Shown: positions 25,627 through 34,549 of the stretch, piece by piece
Position numbering within the stretch: position 1 is the first letter of the stretch
Layout of the letters: the number at the start of each line of letters is the position of its first letter
Source: Tenericutes bacterium MO-XQ
Lineage (GTDB): Bacteria; Bacillota_I; Bacilli_A; Acholeplasmatales; Acholeplasmataceae
Assembly (NCBI GenBank): GCA_002838185.1
Contig: CP017948.1
Location: forward strand, 1,984,001 to 2,048,000
Reading direction: 5' to 3'
DNA: 64,000 nt
The notes under the pieces: model-generated
Databases searched by the model: none
Told to the model about the DNA's origin: nothing
What the model saw: only the letters and a program-made list of their open reading frames with translations
Position numbers and translations under genes: made by a program

Positions 25627-26045
25627 GCTCTTTTCTCCTTTGGTATTCTTGTGTTCATTTGATTTTTATAGATAAACTGTCTTGAGTACAAAAACTCAGT
25701 AACAAAATTGATGATCATAGTTCCACCTAAAACGATATACTCATTAATGTTCATTCTAACTAATGCAGTTCCCCACCACGTGGATAGTGGTGTAAATATT
25801 AAATAAAAAATAAATATTTTAGTCATTGCGATGGGTACATTGTTAGCTGATTTAAATGTGAATCTTCGATTAATAGTAAAGTTCCATATGACTGATAGTG
25901 TTAGTGCTGTTAAATATGATGGCCAATATGGTGCATGAGCTAACTCAAATATCAATGTGAAAGACAGGATTTATATGATACCCGCTGAAATAGAAAAGCC
26001 TGTAAATTTTAAAAATTGAATCATATCTGAATATTTTATTTTCAT
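25623..26045 (-). pseudogene. GtrA-like membrane protein gene broken by an in-frame stop
   Basis: The frame begins at ATG 26045, coupled to the pfkB stop by an ATGA overlap, and reads MKIKYSDMIQFLKFTGFSIS then AGII. A TAA at 25971-25973 interrupts it at codon 25. The same frame then continues with 117 further codons (ILSFTLIFELAHAPYWPSYL ... WNFTINRRFTFK), a typical four-helix GtrA-family protein linked to polyprenyl-sugar transfer. The family pattern suggests the stop replaced a Gln codon (CAA to TAA), though that is inference. Only a TTG at 25955 could restart translation, and it has no clear ribosome site. A sequencing error or a very recent mutation would look the same. Confidence 0.8.
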
Positions 26046-26950
26046 TGGATTTTTACGATGTTAATTTTCTCCTTAATTTCAGTTTCATGCTCAATATCTG
26101 CAATATACGATAGACTTGTATATGCTGCGTCAATTAAAGCTTCTTCTAGAGACTTCTTATATTTTGAACTTAAGAATCCAGCAAGTAGTGCGTCACCAGC
26201 TCCTACAGTTTGATTGACTTTTATATCAGGCACTGTAATCTTATAACAATGTTCTTTTGAAACATATAAAGATCCTTGTTTACCTAAACTAACAATTACT
26301 TCTAAAACTCCAGACTCTATAATACTTAAAGCTTCTTCTATGATCTCTTTATCCGAGGATAGTTTTTTATTTGTATAATATTCTAGCTCCTCAAGATTAG
26401 GTTTGATGATATGGGGACTTGCGGTCAGCCCTACTTTCAACCAATCTTTTGAAGTATCCAATACTATCTCCCTACATAAAGGTTTTAATGTCTCAATCAT
26501 GACTTTATAAACATCGACGTCATAATTAATCGGTGCACTACCTGAAATGACTAAAACATCATTTTTTTTAATGATTGACTTTAATAACATAATCAGTTCA
26601 TCTAATTTAGTTAACTCTATATGTGGGCCTGCTTCATTGATTTCATAGGTAGACATTTTTGCTTGATCAAATATTTTTAAGTTTTCCCTTGTTTCTTTAT
26701 CAACATGGACAAATTGGTGATCAATATGTGCTTTTGACATAGCCTTTTCAATAAACTTCCCGTTTCCACCACCAACAATGCCTGTAACAAAAGTTTTTTC
26801 TCCAAGGTTTTTTAATACTTTAGAAATATTTATACCTTTACCACCTGCAAGTTTTCTTTTATCAAGTAGTTTAACATGTTTTTCTGATTCAAGATTTTTG
26901 ACATCTATCATCACATCAATTGCAGGATTCAATGTTACTGTAATAAACAC
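26042..26950 (-). CDS. PfkB-family phosphofructokinase (FruK/LacC type)
   Basis: This sugar kinase of the ribokinase-like fold most resembles 1-phosphofructokinase or tagatose-6-phosphate kinase. It has the N-terminal TVTLNPAIDV, the GGKGINISKVLKNLG nucleotide/sugar signature, HIIKPNLEELE and the catalytic VGAGDALLAGF. I favour the GTG at 26950 as start because AGAGGTGAT lies four bases upstream, the same spacing as at the 29485 helicase gene; an ATG at 26956 would overlap that site. The product is 302 aa. No PTS gene is adjacent, so the phosphosugar substrate is not settled. Confidence 0.88.
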   Translation of the reverse strand: MFITVTLNPAIDVMIDVKNLESEKHVKLLDKRKLAGGKGINISKVLKNLGEKTFVTGIVGGGNGKFIEKAMSKAHIDHQFVHVDKETRENLKIFDQAKMSTYEINEAGPHIELTKLDELIMLLKSIIKKNDVLVISGSAPINYDVDVYKVMIETLKPLCREIVLDTSKDWLKVGLTASPHIIKPNLEELEYYTNKKLSSDKEIIEEALSIIESGVLEVIVSLGKQGSLYVSKEHCYKITVPDIKVNQTVGAGDALLAGFLSSKYKKSLEEALIDAAYTSLSYIADIEHETEIKEKINIVKIQ

Positions 26951-27005
26951 AAGCATCACCTCTTATATCTATTATATTACTTTAACACTTATATTGAAAG
27001 CATAC

Positions 27006-27037
27006 AAAAAAACACCTTGATCAATGATCAAAGTGTT
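27006..27037 (-). terminator. Terminator overlapping the permease stop codon
   Basis: AACACCTTGATC (27011-27022) and GATCAAAGTGTT (27026-27037) form a 12-bp stem with one G-U pair on the minus strand, then seven T. Confidence 0.85.
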
Positions 27038-27683
27038 ATACAGTGTTATCCATAAAATCAAATTTATTTTCCAGTTTTTTAAAAATTCTGATAATGATAT
27101 AACTGATTAGTAAATAGAAAACAGCAGCTAAGAAAAACGGTGATATTGTGAAATCTCTAGATACGATTTCTTTTACATTTCTCATTAAATCTGAAATAGC
27201 AATCACTGTCACCAATGATGTATCTTTAATGAGCGTTATTACTTCATTTGTAATGGTTGGCATTTCTTTTCTAATCGCTTGTGGCATAATGACATGTCTA
27301 TAAGTTAAATATCTTGAAGCACCCATCACTTGAGCACTTTCTTCTTGATCTTTTGGTAAAGATTCAATACCCGCTCTTAAGATTTCTGTGAAATATGCTG
27401 CATAATTGAGTATAAACGCAATATACGCGACCATCATTCTATCTACAGCTATTCCAAATGCAGGTAACCCAAACATAAAAAAGAAAAGTTGTAACATGAG
27501 TGGCGTTCCTCTAAATAACCATGTGTAAAAAGAAATAAAGCGACGATAAACAATATTTAAACGATAAGTCATTGCGATTAAAATACTTATAGGAAAAGAG
27601 AAAGCGAGTGTCACAAAGAATATTCTAAGTGAGACACTAGCTCCGCTTCCTAAGTATTTAATGGTTTCGATCAAGTACTCCAT
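27036..27683 (-). CDS. Amino-acid ABC transporter permease
   Basis: This is a HisM/GlnP-type inner-membrane permease with about five helices in 215 aa. The family start GSGASVSLRIFFVTLAFSF and the ATPase-contact loop (EILRAGIESLPKDQEESAQV, then MGASRYLTYRHVIMPQA) are clear. Its start overlaps the binding-protein stop by one base (TAATG), so the two are a coupled pair. A strong terminator follows at once, so the matching ATPase must be encoded elsewhere. Confidence 0.93.
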   Translation of the reverse strand: MEYLIETIKYLGSGASVSLRIFFVTLAFSFPISILIAMTYRLNIVYRRFISFYTWLFRGTPLMLQLFFFMFGLPAFGIAVDRMMVAYIAFILNYAAYFTEILRAGIESLPKDQEESAQVMGASRYLTYRHVIMPQAIRKEMPTITNEVITLIKDTSLVTVIAISDLMRNVKEIVSRDFTISPFFLAAVFYLLISYIIIRIFKKLENKFDFMDNTV

Positions 27684-28471
27684 TATGATAAGAAAATATC
27701 TTCGTCAAACCAATTTTCAGAGATTTGTGCAGCTTTTCCATCTGCAACCATCTCAGCTAATACTTCATTGATCTTATCTCTTAAATTTGCTGATTCTAAT
27801 CTAAATCCTATACCATACTCTTCTTCACCAAAGTTATCTTCTAAAGCTGCATATACTCCTGAATTTTGACTCATGATATATCTACCCATAATTTCATCAA
27901 TAACTACAGCATCTACAGTTCCATTTTGAAGTTCTAATAAAGCTGCATTATATGTATCAAATTTCACAAGTTCACCTAAATCATCAACAATAGCACTTGC
28001 ATTGACTGCGTCTTCTGCTGCACTTGATATTTGAACGCCTAATGTAGATCCAATTAAATCATCCATAGTTGTTATATCAGATCCTGCCTTAACCATAATC
28101 ATTTGAGTGTTTGCAAGATAGGCATTAGAAAAAGCCATTTCTTCCAATCTTGATTCAGTAATGGTTAAACCATTCCAAATCATATCGATAGTCCCTGCAT
28201 TTAGTTCTAAAACTTTTGCGTCCCAGTCAATCGGTTGAAATCTAACTTCAACACCTAAACGTTCTCCGACCTCTTTAGCTAAATCAACATCAAATCCCAC
28301 AAGATTACCATCGTTATCTCTAAAACCCATTGGCGCAAACGTATCATCTAATCCAACAATCATGTACCCTCTTGATTCAATATCTTCCCATGTTTGTGGC
28401 ATCTCAGATCCACAAGCTGAAAGACCAAGCACCCCTAAAATAGCAACTAAAATTAATAATATTTTTTTCAT
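27683..28471 (-). CDS. Amino-acid ABC transporter substrate-binding lipoprotein
   Basis: This family 3 solute-binding lipoprotein is 262 aa. Its signal peptide ends in the lipobox LSAC (Cys20). The mature domain has MIVGLDDTFAPMGFRDNDGN, NLVGFDVDLAKEVGERLGV, TITESRLEEMAFSNAYL and the hinge/ligand motif LGVQISSAAEDAV. It delivers its ligand to the permease at 27036. It is a relative of the partial protein at 1-665 but clearly distinct from it. Confidence 0.93.
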   Translation of the reverse strand: MKKILLILVAILGVLGLSACGSEMPQTWEDIESRGYMIVGLDDTFAPMGFRDNDGNLVGFDVDLAKEVGERLGVEVRFQPIDWDAKVLELNAGTIDMIWNGLTITESRLEEMAFSNAYLANTQMIMVKAGSDITTMDDLIGSTLGVQISSAAEDAVNASAIVDDLGELVKFDTYNAALLELQNGTVDAVVIDEIMGRYIMSQNSGVYAALEDNFGEEEYGIGFRLESANLRDKINEVLAEMVADGKAAQISENWFDEDIFLS

Positions 28472-28552
28472 ATGTGTTCACCTCTGTTTCCTATTATATT
28501 TCAACGCTTTATTATTGTAAAGTGCTAAATTCATGAAAACGTTTTTAAGCAT

Positions 28553-28575
28553 AAAAAAAGTTGCTTTCGCAACTT
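28553..28575 (-). terminator. Terminator after yerC
   Basis: AAGTTGC (28558-28564) and GCAACTT (28569-28575) pair around TTTC, then seven T on the minus strand. Confidence 0.85.
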
Positions 28576-28593
28576 CCTTTGTATTGTAATATT

Positions 28594-28893
28594 CTATTTT
28601 TTCTCGGTTTTATTAAACAATGTATGATATCCTTCTGCACCGTAAGTAAGAGATTTCGCTACTCTTGAAATGGTTGCTGTTGAGGCTTTTGTTTCTTTAA
28701 CAATATCTTGATATGAATGCTTTTCCTGAAGCATTTTAGCAACTTTCAATCTTTGAGCCATATCAAAAACTTCTTTGATTGTACAAAGATCCTCGAAGAA
28801 ACGATAACATTCTTCAACAGTTTCTAATTTTAACATCATTTCGAATAAATCATCTATGTCTTGATTTGCAAATTTTGATTTATAACTCATCAT
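28594..28893 (-). CDS. yerC: TrpR-like YerC/YecD family regulator
   Basis: This is a 99-aa small DNA-binding protein of the YerC/YecD group, related to TrpR. The helix-turn-helix lies in YQDIVKETKASTATISRVAK, and the end YGAEGYHTLFNK is diagnostic of the family. Members are common in Firmicutes; their regulon is poorly known. Two adjacent ATGs follow AAGGTG, and either could be used. It forms its own unit, with a terminator behind it. Confidence 0.88.
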   Translation of the reverse strand: MMSYKSKFANQDIDDLFEMMLKLETVEECYRFFEDLCTIKEVFDMAQRLKVAKMLQEKHSYQDIVKETKASTATISRVAKSLTYGAEGYHTLFNKTEKK

Positions 28894-28943
28894 AACACCT
28901 TCTTTGCTTTATTATATCATCAAACTAAATTTTTTCCTATAAG

Positions 28944-28965
28944 AAAAAAGTCTCTTTCGAGACTT
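28944..28965 (-). terminator. Terminator after the osmC/ohr pseudogene
   Basis: AAGTCTC (28948-28954) and GAGACTT (28959-28965) pair around TTTC, then six T on the minus strand. Confidence 0.8.
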
Positions 28966-28971
28966 CTATCA

Positions 28972-29381
28972 TTAAATGAACTCAACTTCAACATTTCCTT
29001 GAATTGCTTTTGAATATGGGCAAAATCCTCTAGCCATTTCTACAAATATCTCTTGTGTTTTATCATCTACACCTTTGATTCTTGCTTCAACAACTAATTT
29101 AAATCTAAACCCTTCATTTGGAATTGCCATTAGTTAGTTTCTGCTTTGACATATAAATCTTCATACTGAACTTTTGCGTTTTGTAACAAGTACTCTAGTG
29201 AGCTTGCAAAACATGAACTATATCCTACAGAAAATAATTCTTCTGGATTCGTACCTTCTAGTCCTTTACCTCCTATTTCGTTTGGTTTAGCTAGCTTATA
29301 TGTCATACCGCTATTGGTATCTCTGATTTCACCGTTTCTTCCACCATATGTGGTTGCTGTTCTTGAAAGAAATTCTTTCAT
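28972..29381 (-). pseudogene. OsmC/Ohr-family peroxidase gene with a frameshift
   Basis: Ohr/OsmC proteins reduce organic hydroperoxides with two cysteines. The first part (29130-29381) encodes the N-terminal half with TTYGGRNGEIR and the peroxidatic Cys in GYSSCFASSLEYLL, then stops at 29130-29132. The second half follows in another frame from the ATG at 29130 (PNEGFRFKLVVEARIKGVDD ... MARGFCPYSKAIQGNVEVEF), with the second Cys in CPYS. The junction needs one added base (or two removed) near 29133 to join them. The TAATG overlap could in principle allow two separate halves to be made. Either a real lesion or a one-base sequencing error is possible. Confidence 0.82.
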
Positions 29382-29484
29382 AGTTTCACGTTCCTTTTTA
29401 TACCTTAATTATAACATTTACCCGATTTTCATTCAAAAGATTGGCTCTTTTAAAGTATAATGGGTATAGAAAGAGGTGATCACT

Positions 29485-31824
29485 TTGAAAGAGTTTCGTA
29501 TAGCTGTAAGAGATATCGTTTCTTTTTTATATGCAAGTGGTGATCTATCAAGTGAAACCTTTCAAAACGTCTCTGCATTAGAGGGAACAAAAGCTCATCA
29601 ATATGTGCAAAGTCACTATACCTCAGAAGATCAAAGCGAAATTTCTATTTCGCTTATGTATGAAAAAAATGATTATCTATTATATCTTAACGGTAGAATG
29701 GATGGATTAATTAGACAAGAAAATATTTATGTACTTGATGAGATCAAATCGACAAGAAAAAATATATTTGATGAAACCTTCACCTATAATTTAGAGCATC
29801 TAGCACAACTTAAATTTTACGCTTACATGTATATGAAAAATGAACAGTTAACTGACATGGAAGGTAGAATTACATATATTCAAATTTCTGATTATAAAAC
29901 ACGTTATTTTAACTTTACGTTTTACTTAAGAGATCTTGAAGCGTTTATCAATGATTCCATCGAAGAGTATTTAGAGTGGATTAGTATTATAGAGCACTAT
30001 CAAAGACAAAAGTTTGATAGTATCGAAACTTTGTCATTTCCATTTGATACATATAGAAGAGGTCAAAGAGAGATGATGGCTGCGGTTTATCAAACCATCA
30101 AAGATAAAGATATATTATATGCGATCGCACCGACTGGTATCGGAAAAACGATGGCATCATTATTCTCTTCGATTAAAGCTTTAGATAATGACAGACAAAA
30201 AATATTTTACACAACAGCAAAAACGCAAGGTAAAACCATCGCGCTTGATGCAATCAATCTACTCAAAGATAAAGGATTAACAATTAAAGCATTAGAAATT
30301 ACTGCGAAAGATACCACTTGTTTCTTAGAAAAAAGGAATTGTGATCCAAATGTTTGTCCATTCGCGAAAGGTTTTTTCGATCGCTTAAAGGACGCAACCA
30401 TTGATATCTTTTCCAATGAAGATATCCTTGATAGACAAACTATAGAATCTTATGCGAAAAAACATGAGATATGTCCATTCGAATATAGTTTATATGTATC
30501 TTATTTCGTAGATATTATTATTTGTGATTATAATTATGTTTTTGACCCAAGAGTACATTTAGTCAGATACTTTGATGAATTTAACTATCAACCACTACTT
30601 CTCGTAGATGAAGCTCATAACATGATTCAAAGATCAAGAGATATGTATAGCGCAACTATCTTTAAATCTGATTTAATCAAACTCAGAAGATTGGGAAGTA
30701 AACTTAAGCCTTCAATTAAACACGCTATTAAAAAAGTGCTTGATGCATTAACGGTCTATGAAGACAGATTAACTTATGCTTATTTCTTATCTGATAAAGA
30801 TATCGATGAAACTGTTTATGATACGATAAGAAACCTGCTCACAAAAATTGAAAACAGTTTAAAAGAAAACTCTAAATATAATAATAAAACACAAATCTTA
30901 GACATATATTTCACTTTTTTAGCATTTGTTAAAATTTATGAATATTATGGAGAAACCTATTTAACCAACATATATAAAGATCGAGATGAAGATCTAATTG
31001 TTGAACTTAGATGTTTAGATGCTTCAAAATATATCTTAGATACACTTGAAAACAAAGCTTACGGTTCAACTTTCTTTAGTGCCACTCTTCATCCCATTGA
31101 ATATTATAAGAAGTTAATTAGTCAAGATGTTGGTGAGACGCTTAAAATCAAGTCACCATTTCCTCCTGAACATTTAAACCTTGTTTTATATAACTCAGTA
31201 TCCACAAGATATAAAGATAGAGATAACTCATTAGATGAAGTCATTAAAATCATCAAAGAAACCGTTCAAGCAAAAAAAGGAAACTACATCGCATTTTTCC
31301 CTTCTTATCAGTATTTAAATCAAGTTTATGAAAAATTATCCTCAGATGATATTGAAATCATGCTTCAAGAAAAAGATATGGGGCACTTTGAGAGACATCA
31401 AACCATTGATACGTTTAGATCAAATAGTGAAACATCAAGGTTAGGATTATTCGTTATGGGTGGTATGTTTTCTGAAGGCATCGATTACATTGGTGATATG
31501 TTATCTGGAGTTATTGTCGTTGGTGTTGGTCTGCCTATGATCAACGAACTTAATAATCAGTTAAAAGATTATTATGATCAAGCATTTAATAAAGGCTTCG
31601 ATTATGCTTACCAGTATCCAGGAATGAACAAAGTCATTCAGGCAGTTGGAAGAGTCATCAGAACAGAAAATGATAAAGGAGTCGCAATACTTATCGATGA
31701 TAGGTTTGATACCTCTTACTATAGAAAACTATTTCCTATTGAATGGAAATCATATAATCGCATTTCTTCAATTAAGAATCTAAAAAAAGCATTATCAGAG
31801 TTCTGGAAAATAAATCAAAAATAA
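29485..31824 (+). CDS. PD-(D/E)XK nuclease fused to an XPD/DinG-type helicase
   Basis: The first 180 residues look like a Cas4/RecB-type PD-(D/E)XK nuclease domain: GRMDGLI then VLDEIKSTRKN near residue 83 gives the D...(E)xK core. A superfamily 2 helicase follows, with Walker A APTGIGKT near 215, DEAH near 373 and QAVGRVIRTENDKG near the end. Four cysteines (TTC, RNC, NVC, EICPF) match the Fe-S domain of XPD/DinG helicases. Such proteins unwind DNA 5' to 3' in repair. I start at TTG 29485, with AGAGGTGAT four bases upstream; the in-frame GTG at 29476 lies inside that site. The product is about 779 aa. Confidence 0.87.
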   Translation: MKEFRIAVRDIVSFLYASGDLSSETFQNVSALEGTKAHQYVQSHYTSEDQSEISISLMYEKNDYLLYLNGRMDGLIRQENIYVLDEIKSTRKNIFDETFTYNLEHLAQLKFYAYMYMKNEQLTDMEGRITYIQISDYKTRYFNFTFYLRDLEAFINDSIEEYLEWISIIEHYQRQKFDSIETLSFPFDTYRRGQREMMAAVYQTIKDKDILYAIAPTGIGKTMASLFSSIKALDNDRQKIFYTTAKTQGKTIALDAINLLKDKGLTIKALEITAKDTTCFLEKRNCDPNVCPFAKGFFDRLKDATIDIFSNEDILDRQTIESYAKKHEICPFEYSLYVSYFVDIIICDYNYVFDPRVHLVRYFDEFNYQPLLLVDEAHNMIQRSRDMYSATIFKSDLIKLRRLGSKLKPSIKHAIKKVLDALTVYEDRLTYAYFLSDKDIDETVYDTIRNLLTKIENSLKENSKYNNKTQILDIYFTFLAFVKIYEYYGETYLTNIYKDRDEDLIVELRCLDASKYILDTLENKAYGSTFFSATLHPIEYYKKLISQDVGETLKIKSPFPPEHLNLVLYNSVSTRYKDRDNSLDEVIKIIKETVQAKKGNYIAFFPSYQYLNQVYEKLSSDDIEIMLQEKDMGHFERHQTIDTFRSNSETSRLGLFVMGGMFSEGIDYIGDMLSGVIVVGVGLPMINELNNQLKDYYDQAFNKGFDYAYQYPGMNKVIQAVGRVIRTENDKGVAILIDDRFDTSYYRKLFPIEWKSYNRISSIKNLKKALSEFWKINQK

Positions 31825-31860
31825 AAACATCTGCCTATTTAAAATAAGCAGATGTTTTTT
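31824..31860. terminator. Bidirectional terminator between helicase and SecB-like gene
   Basis: AAAACATCTGC (31824-31834) and GCAGATGTTTT (31848-31858) form an 11-bp stem with T-runs on both strands. Confidence 0.88.
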
Positions 31861-32276
31861 TAGATTTTATCTTTAAATAGTATATTACTATTCATCACCG
31901 GTAAAATATATGGTGGTACATTTGAATTAGCTGTAATCGTTGTTACTAACGCTCTTATATAAGGGTATAATACCGAAGTTGCGTTCGTCTTAGCAATCGG
32001 ATATAGTTTTTCATCTTCCCATCTCGTAAATAAGAATTTTCCTGAAATCTGTACATCCATATAAAAAGGAAGTCCATTGTGATCATCATCAAATGACACA
32101 GATAATGACATCGTAAATGTGTTATCATCTATTCTTGTCATCTCTCTATCAAACTTAGGGACAACTTTAATTTTTGGATGTTCCTTTACATCAAAGTCTT
32201 TATTGAGAATAAAAGAAACTTTATCCACCGAATACCCAATTAATCTAATTAATATATTTTGTTTCTGATCCATCAT
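31860..32276 (-). CDS. SecB-like chaperone fold protein
   Basis: The 138-aa protein resembles SecB, the tetrameric export chaperone. The C-terminal block LYPYIRALVTTITANSNVPP then YILPVMNSNILF matches the SecB signature, a Tyr-Pro-Tyr-x-Arg helix followed by the Pro-rich strand. The N-terminal half is alternating beta-type sequence. Classical SecB is proteobacterial; in Gram-positives SecB-like proteins are scattered and some act as chaperones of toxin-antitoxin pairs. No toxin gene is next to it. It lies 12 bp behind an alpha/beta hydrolase in the same operon. Its true client is unknown. Confidence 0.65.
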   Translation of the reverse strand: MMDQKQNILIRLIGYSVDKVSFILNKDFDVKEHPKIKVVPKFDREMTRIDDNTFTMSLSVSFDDDHNGLPFYMDVQISGKFLFTRWEDEKLYPIAKTNATSVLYPYIRALVTTITANSNVPPYILPVMNSNILFKDKI

Positions 32277-32288
32277 AACGCCTTCTTT

Positions 32289-33398
32289 CTAATCCTGTTC
32301 TAAATATTCAACAATCTTTAAAAGTACATCTTCTTTATCCAAAAACTCGTTGTGTGCTGTTTGATCAACAATATAAAATTCATAGATGTCATCAAATGCT
32401 AAAGATAATTTTTCAGATATCTCAAATGGTATAGTTTTATCTGATCTAGATGCGATGATCAAAGGTTTAACCTCAACACCCGAAGCATTGCTTTGAGAAT
32501 CAAACTCTTCAACAATCAAATCACTTAATACCCCTTTAAATATTGGAACATATGTATTAAATAAATCTTTGATACTTGAATATGGGGCAATCAATATAAG
32601 TCCCTTAACATCATATGTAGACGCAATATAAGTAGCTACACCCGTTCCAATAGAATATCCATAAATGTATATTTCATCTTGATCCACATAATCTAGCTGA
32701 TAAACATACTCATAAACTGCTTTACTCATTTCTCGCATAGAATGATCTCTAGGAATGCCTTCACTTAAGCCATACCCTGGATAATCAATCATGATAAACT
32801 GATATCCTTCAAAATGATCAAATATATGTTCCATATACATATAATAAAAGGTTTGTGCAGATGATTCTCCATTGCCAGCAAAATAGATAATGGTCGGTAA
32901 GACTTGGTCTTCATCAATATTTCCAAGCCCTTGATATGTAAGTTGATTGTTCTCATCAAAAATCTCAAAAGTCTCATACTTATCTAATGCCATAAGTTTA
33001 TCATATGCATAAGTACTATGATTTGGGTGATATAGAATGATAGGTTGTGCAAACACAATCATACCAGCTATGATTGTCAATAAACCAACAACAATCATCA
33101 TAGCATAAAGGTATGGATGCTTCTTCATTTTAAATAAATAACGAAGCTTAAACTGTGGCAATCCCTTATTATTTCTAACAATCTTTATGCTGATAAATAT
33201 CACTAACAATAAAAGATAAATTATCAAAGAAATGTGAGTCATCAAAGTCAACTCAACATACCATGGTGCACTATACACTTCATCATAGCTTAATATGTTT
33301 AAATAAATATCATAAACCCAGGATAAGAAACTGAGATTAACACCTATTTTTATTAGGAATTCAACGATTTGTATTGGATGATATGTTTTATTTTTCAT
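32289..33398 (-). CDS. Membrane-anchored alpha/beta hydrolase
   Basis: The N-terminal 125 residues hold three predicted membrane helices, and the rest is an alpha/beta hydrolase. The nucleophile serine lies in IYGYSIGTGVATYIA, preceded by MIDYPGYGLSEG, with an Asp in ASRSDKTIPFE and the histidine in TAHNEFLDKED. The active site fits the Bem46/YfhR-type serine hydrolases, so an esterase or lipase activity at the membrane is likely; the substrate is unknown. Its start overlaps the end of the enoyl-CoA hydratase-like gene by 11 bp. Confidence 0.88.
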   Translation of the reverse strand: MKNKTYHPIQIVEFLIKIGVNLSFLSWVYDIYLNILSYDEVYSAPWYVELTLMTHISLIIYLLLLVIFISIKIVRNNKGLPQFKLRYLFKMKKHPYLYAMMIVVGLLTIIAGMIVFAQPIILYHPNHSTYAYDKLMALDKYETFEIFDENNQLTYQGLGNIDEDQVLPTIIYFAGNGESSAQTFYYMYMEHIFDHFEGYQFIMIDYPGYGLSEGIPRDHSMREMSKAVYEYVYQLDYVDQDEIYIYGYSIGTGVATYIASTYDVKGLILIAPYSSIKDLFNTYVPIFKGVLSDLIVEEFDSQSNASGVEVKPLIIASRSDKTIPFEISEKLSLAFDDIYEFYIVDQTAHNEFLDKEDVLLKIVEYLEQD

Positions 33399-34473
33399 AA
33401 GGTTTTATAAGCTCATCAATGAGATGAGGTTTTTCGATATCAAAATTAAACAAAGCATAAATATCAACTGGATTAACATCATTGATTTTTTGGGGTTGAT
33501 AATCAAATCGTTGATCTTTATCAACTAAAAGTGATCTTACACCTTCTTTGAAATCGTGTGTTTTAATCACGTGTTCACTAAATAGTTGTTCAAACTTAAA
33601 ACATTCTAATAACGACAAGTGTCTAGTTCTCTCAAGCATTTCTAATGTGAAACTCATTGCGGATGGAGACATCTCTAAAAACTTGCTCTTAAGTTCTTTT
33701 TCAAAAGGATTATCTAAATCAATTGCTTGCATCATTTCATTTAGAGTTGATTTAGAAAAAATATTATCTATACTTACTATATGTTTTTCAATATCTGATG
33801 TATGTCCAAAATGATGAAATTTATCTAACAACATGGATACATCCTCTTTGATATTATTATTATTAAACTTTAATGAAAACAGTGCTTCTTCTACCTCTAA
33901 CCATTGATTATGTATAACTACATAATCAGCAATATTTAAATAAAACAAATCATTAGATGTTAATACTGGTCCAAGGATACCTATGTATTTACCAACATGA
34001 TGTGGAAGTTGATTTAAAAAATAACTTGCTCCTACATCTGGAAAAAATCCTATTTTTGTTTCTGGCATCGCAAACTTCACACGTTCAGATACAACAAAGT
34101 ATGTCGATCCAATAGAAAGACCAACACCACCACCAAAAACATAGCCGTCAATATAAGTTAGAATAGGTTTTGGATATGTTTGAATCATATAATCCATCGC
34201 ATATTGTTTAGATAAGTAAACTTTAGGATATTCATGATCATGATTAATACTATGCTCATAAAGAGACTTTACATCGCCTCCTGCACAAAATGACTTTGGA
34301 TGATTTGATGAAAGATATACCATATAAATATCATCTTGATTTTTCCACTTTATTAAAGTGTGTGTTATGGTATTTATCATTTCTAAAGAAAGTGCATTTA
34401 AAGCATTTAATCTATTCAGTTTAATCCATCCTATATGGTTTTTCTCTTCAATGATTATTTGATTTGATGTCAT
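33388..34473 (-). CDS. Enoyl-CoA hydratase/3-hydroxyisobutyryl-CoA hydrolase family enzyme
   Basis: This 361-aa crotonase-fold protein is longer than simple enoyl-CoA hydratases and matches the 3-hydroxyisobutyryl-CoA hydrolase group. FCAGGDVKSLYE forms the oxyanion region; VFGGGVGLSIGSTYFV and the catalytic MPETKIGFFPDVGASYFL are well conserved. The C-terminus has the group's FEQLFSEHVIKTHDFKEGVR. It may hydrolyse or hydrate a short acyl-CoA in valine or fatty-acid metabolism, but the other genes of such a pathway are not seen here. It begins a three-gene operon with the hydrolase and the SecB-like protein. Confidence 0.88.
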   Translation of the reverse strand: MTSNQIIIEEKNHIGWIKLNRLNALNALSLEMINTITHTLIKWKNQDDIYMVYLSSNHPKSFCAGGDVKSLYEHSINHDHEYPKVYLSKQYAMDYMIQTYPKPILTYIDGYVFGGGVGLSIGSTYFVVSERVKFAMPETKIGFFPDVGASYFLNQLPHHVGKYIGILGPVLTSNDLFYLNIADYVVIHNQWLEVEEALFSLKFNNNNIKEDVSMLLDKFHHFGHTSDIEKHIVSIDNIFSKSTLNEMMQAIDLDNPFEKELKSKFLEMSPSAMSFTLEMLERTRHLSLLECFKFEQLFSEHVIKTHDFKEGVRSLLVDKDQRFDYQPQKINDVNPVDIYALFNFDIEKPHLIDELIKPYEK

Positions 34474-34549
34474 TTCCTATATACCCTTTCTCATCTGATC
34501 TTTACATCTATTTTAACATGTTTAAGACCTTATAACTCCTATATCAAAT

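Noticed and set aside
29485-31824. CRISPR-Cas association of the Cas4-like nuclease domain
   Set aside because: No repeat-spacer array or cas gene is visible anywhere in the window, and Cas4-type folds also occur in repair helicases.
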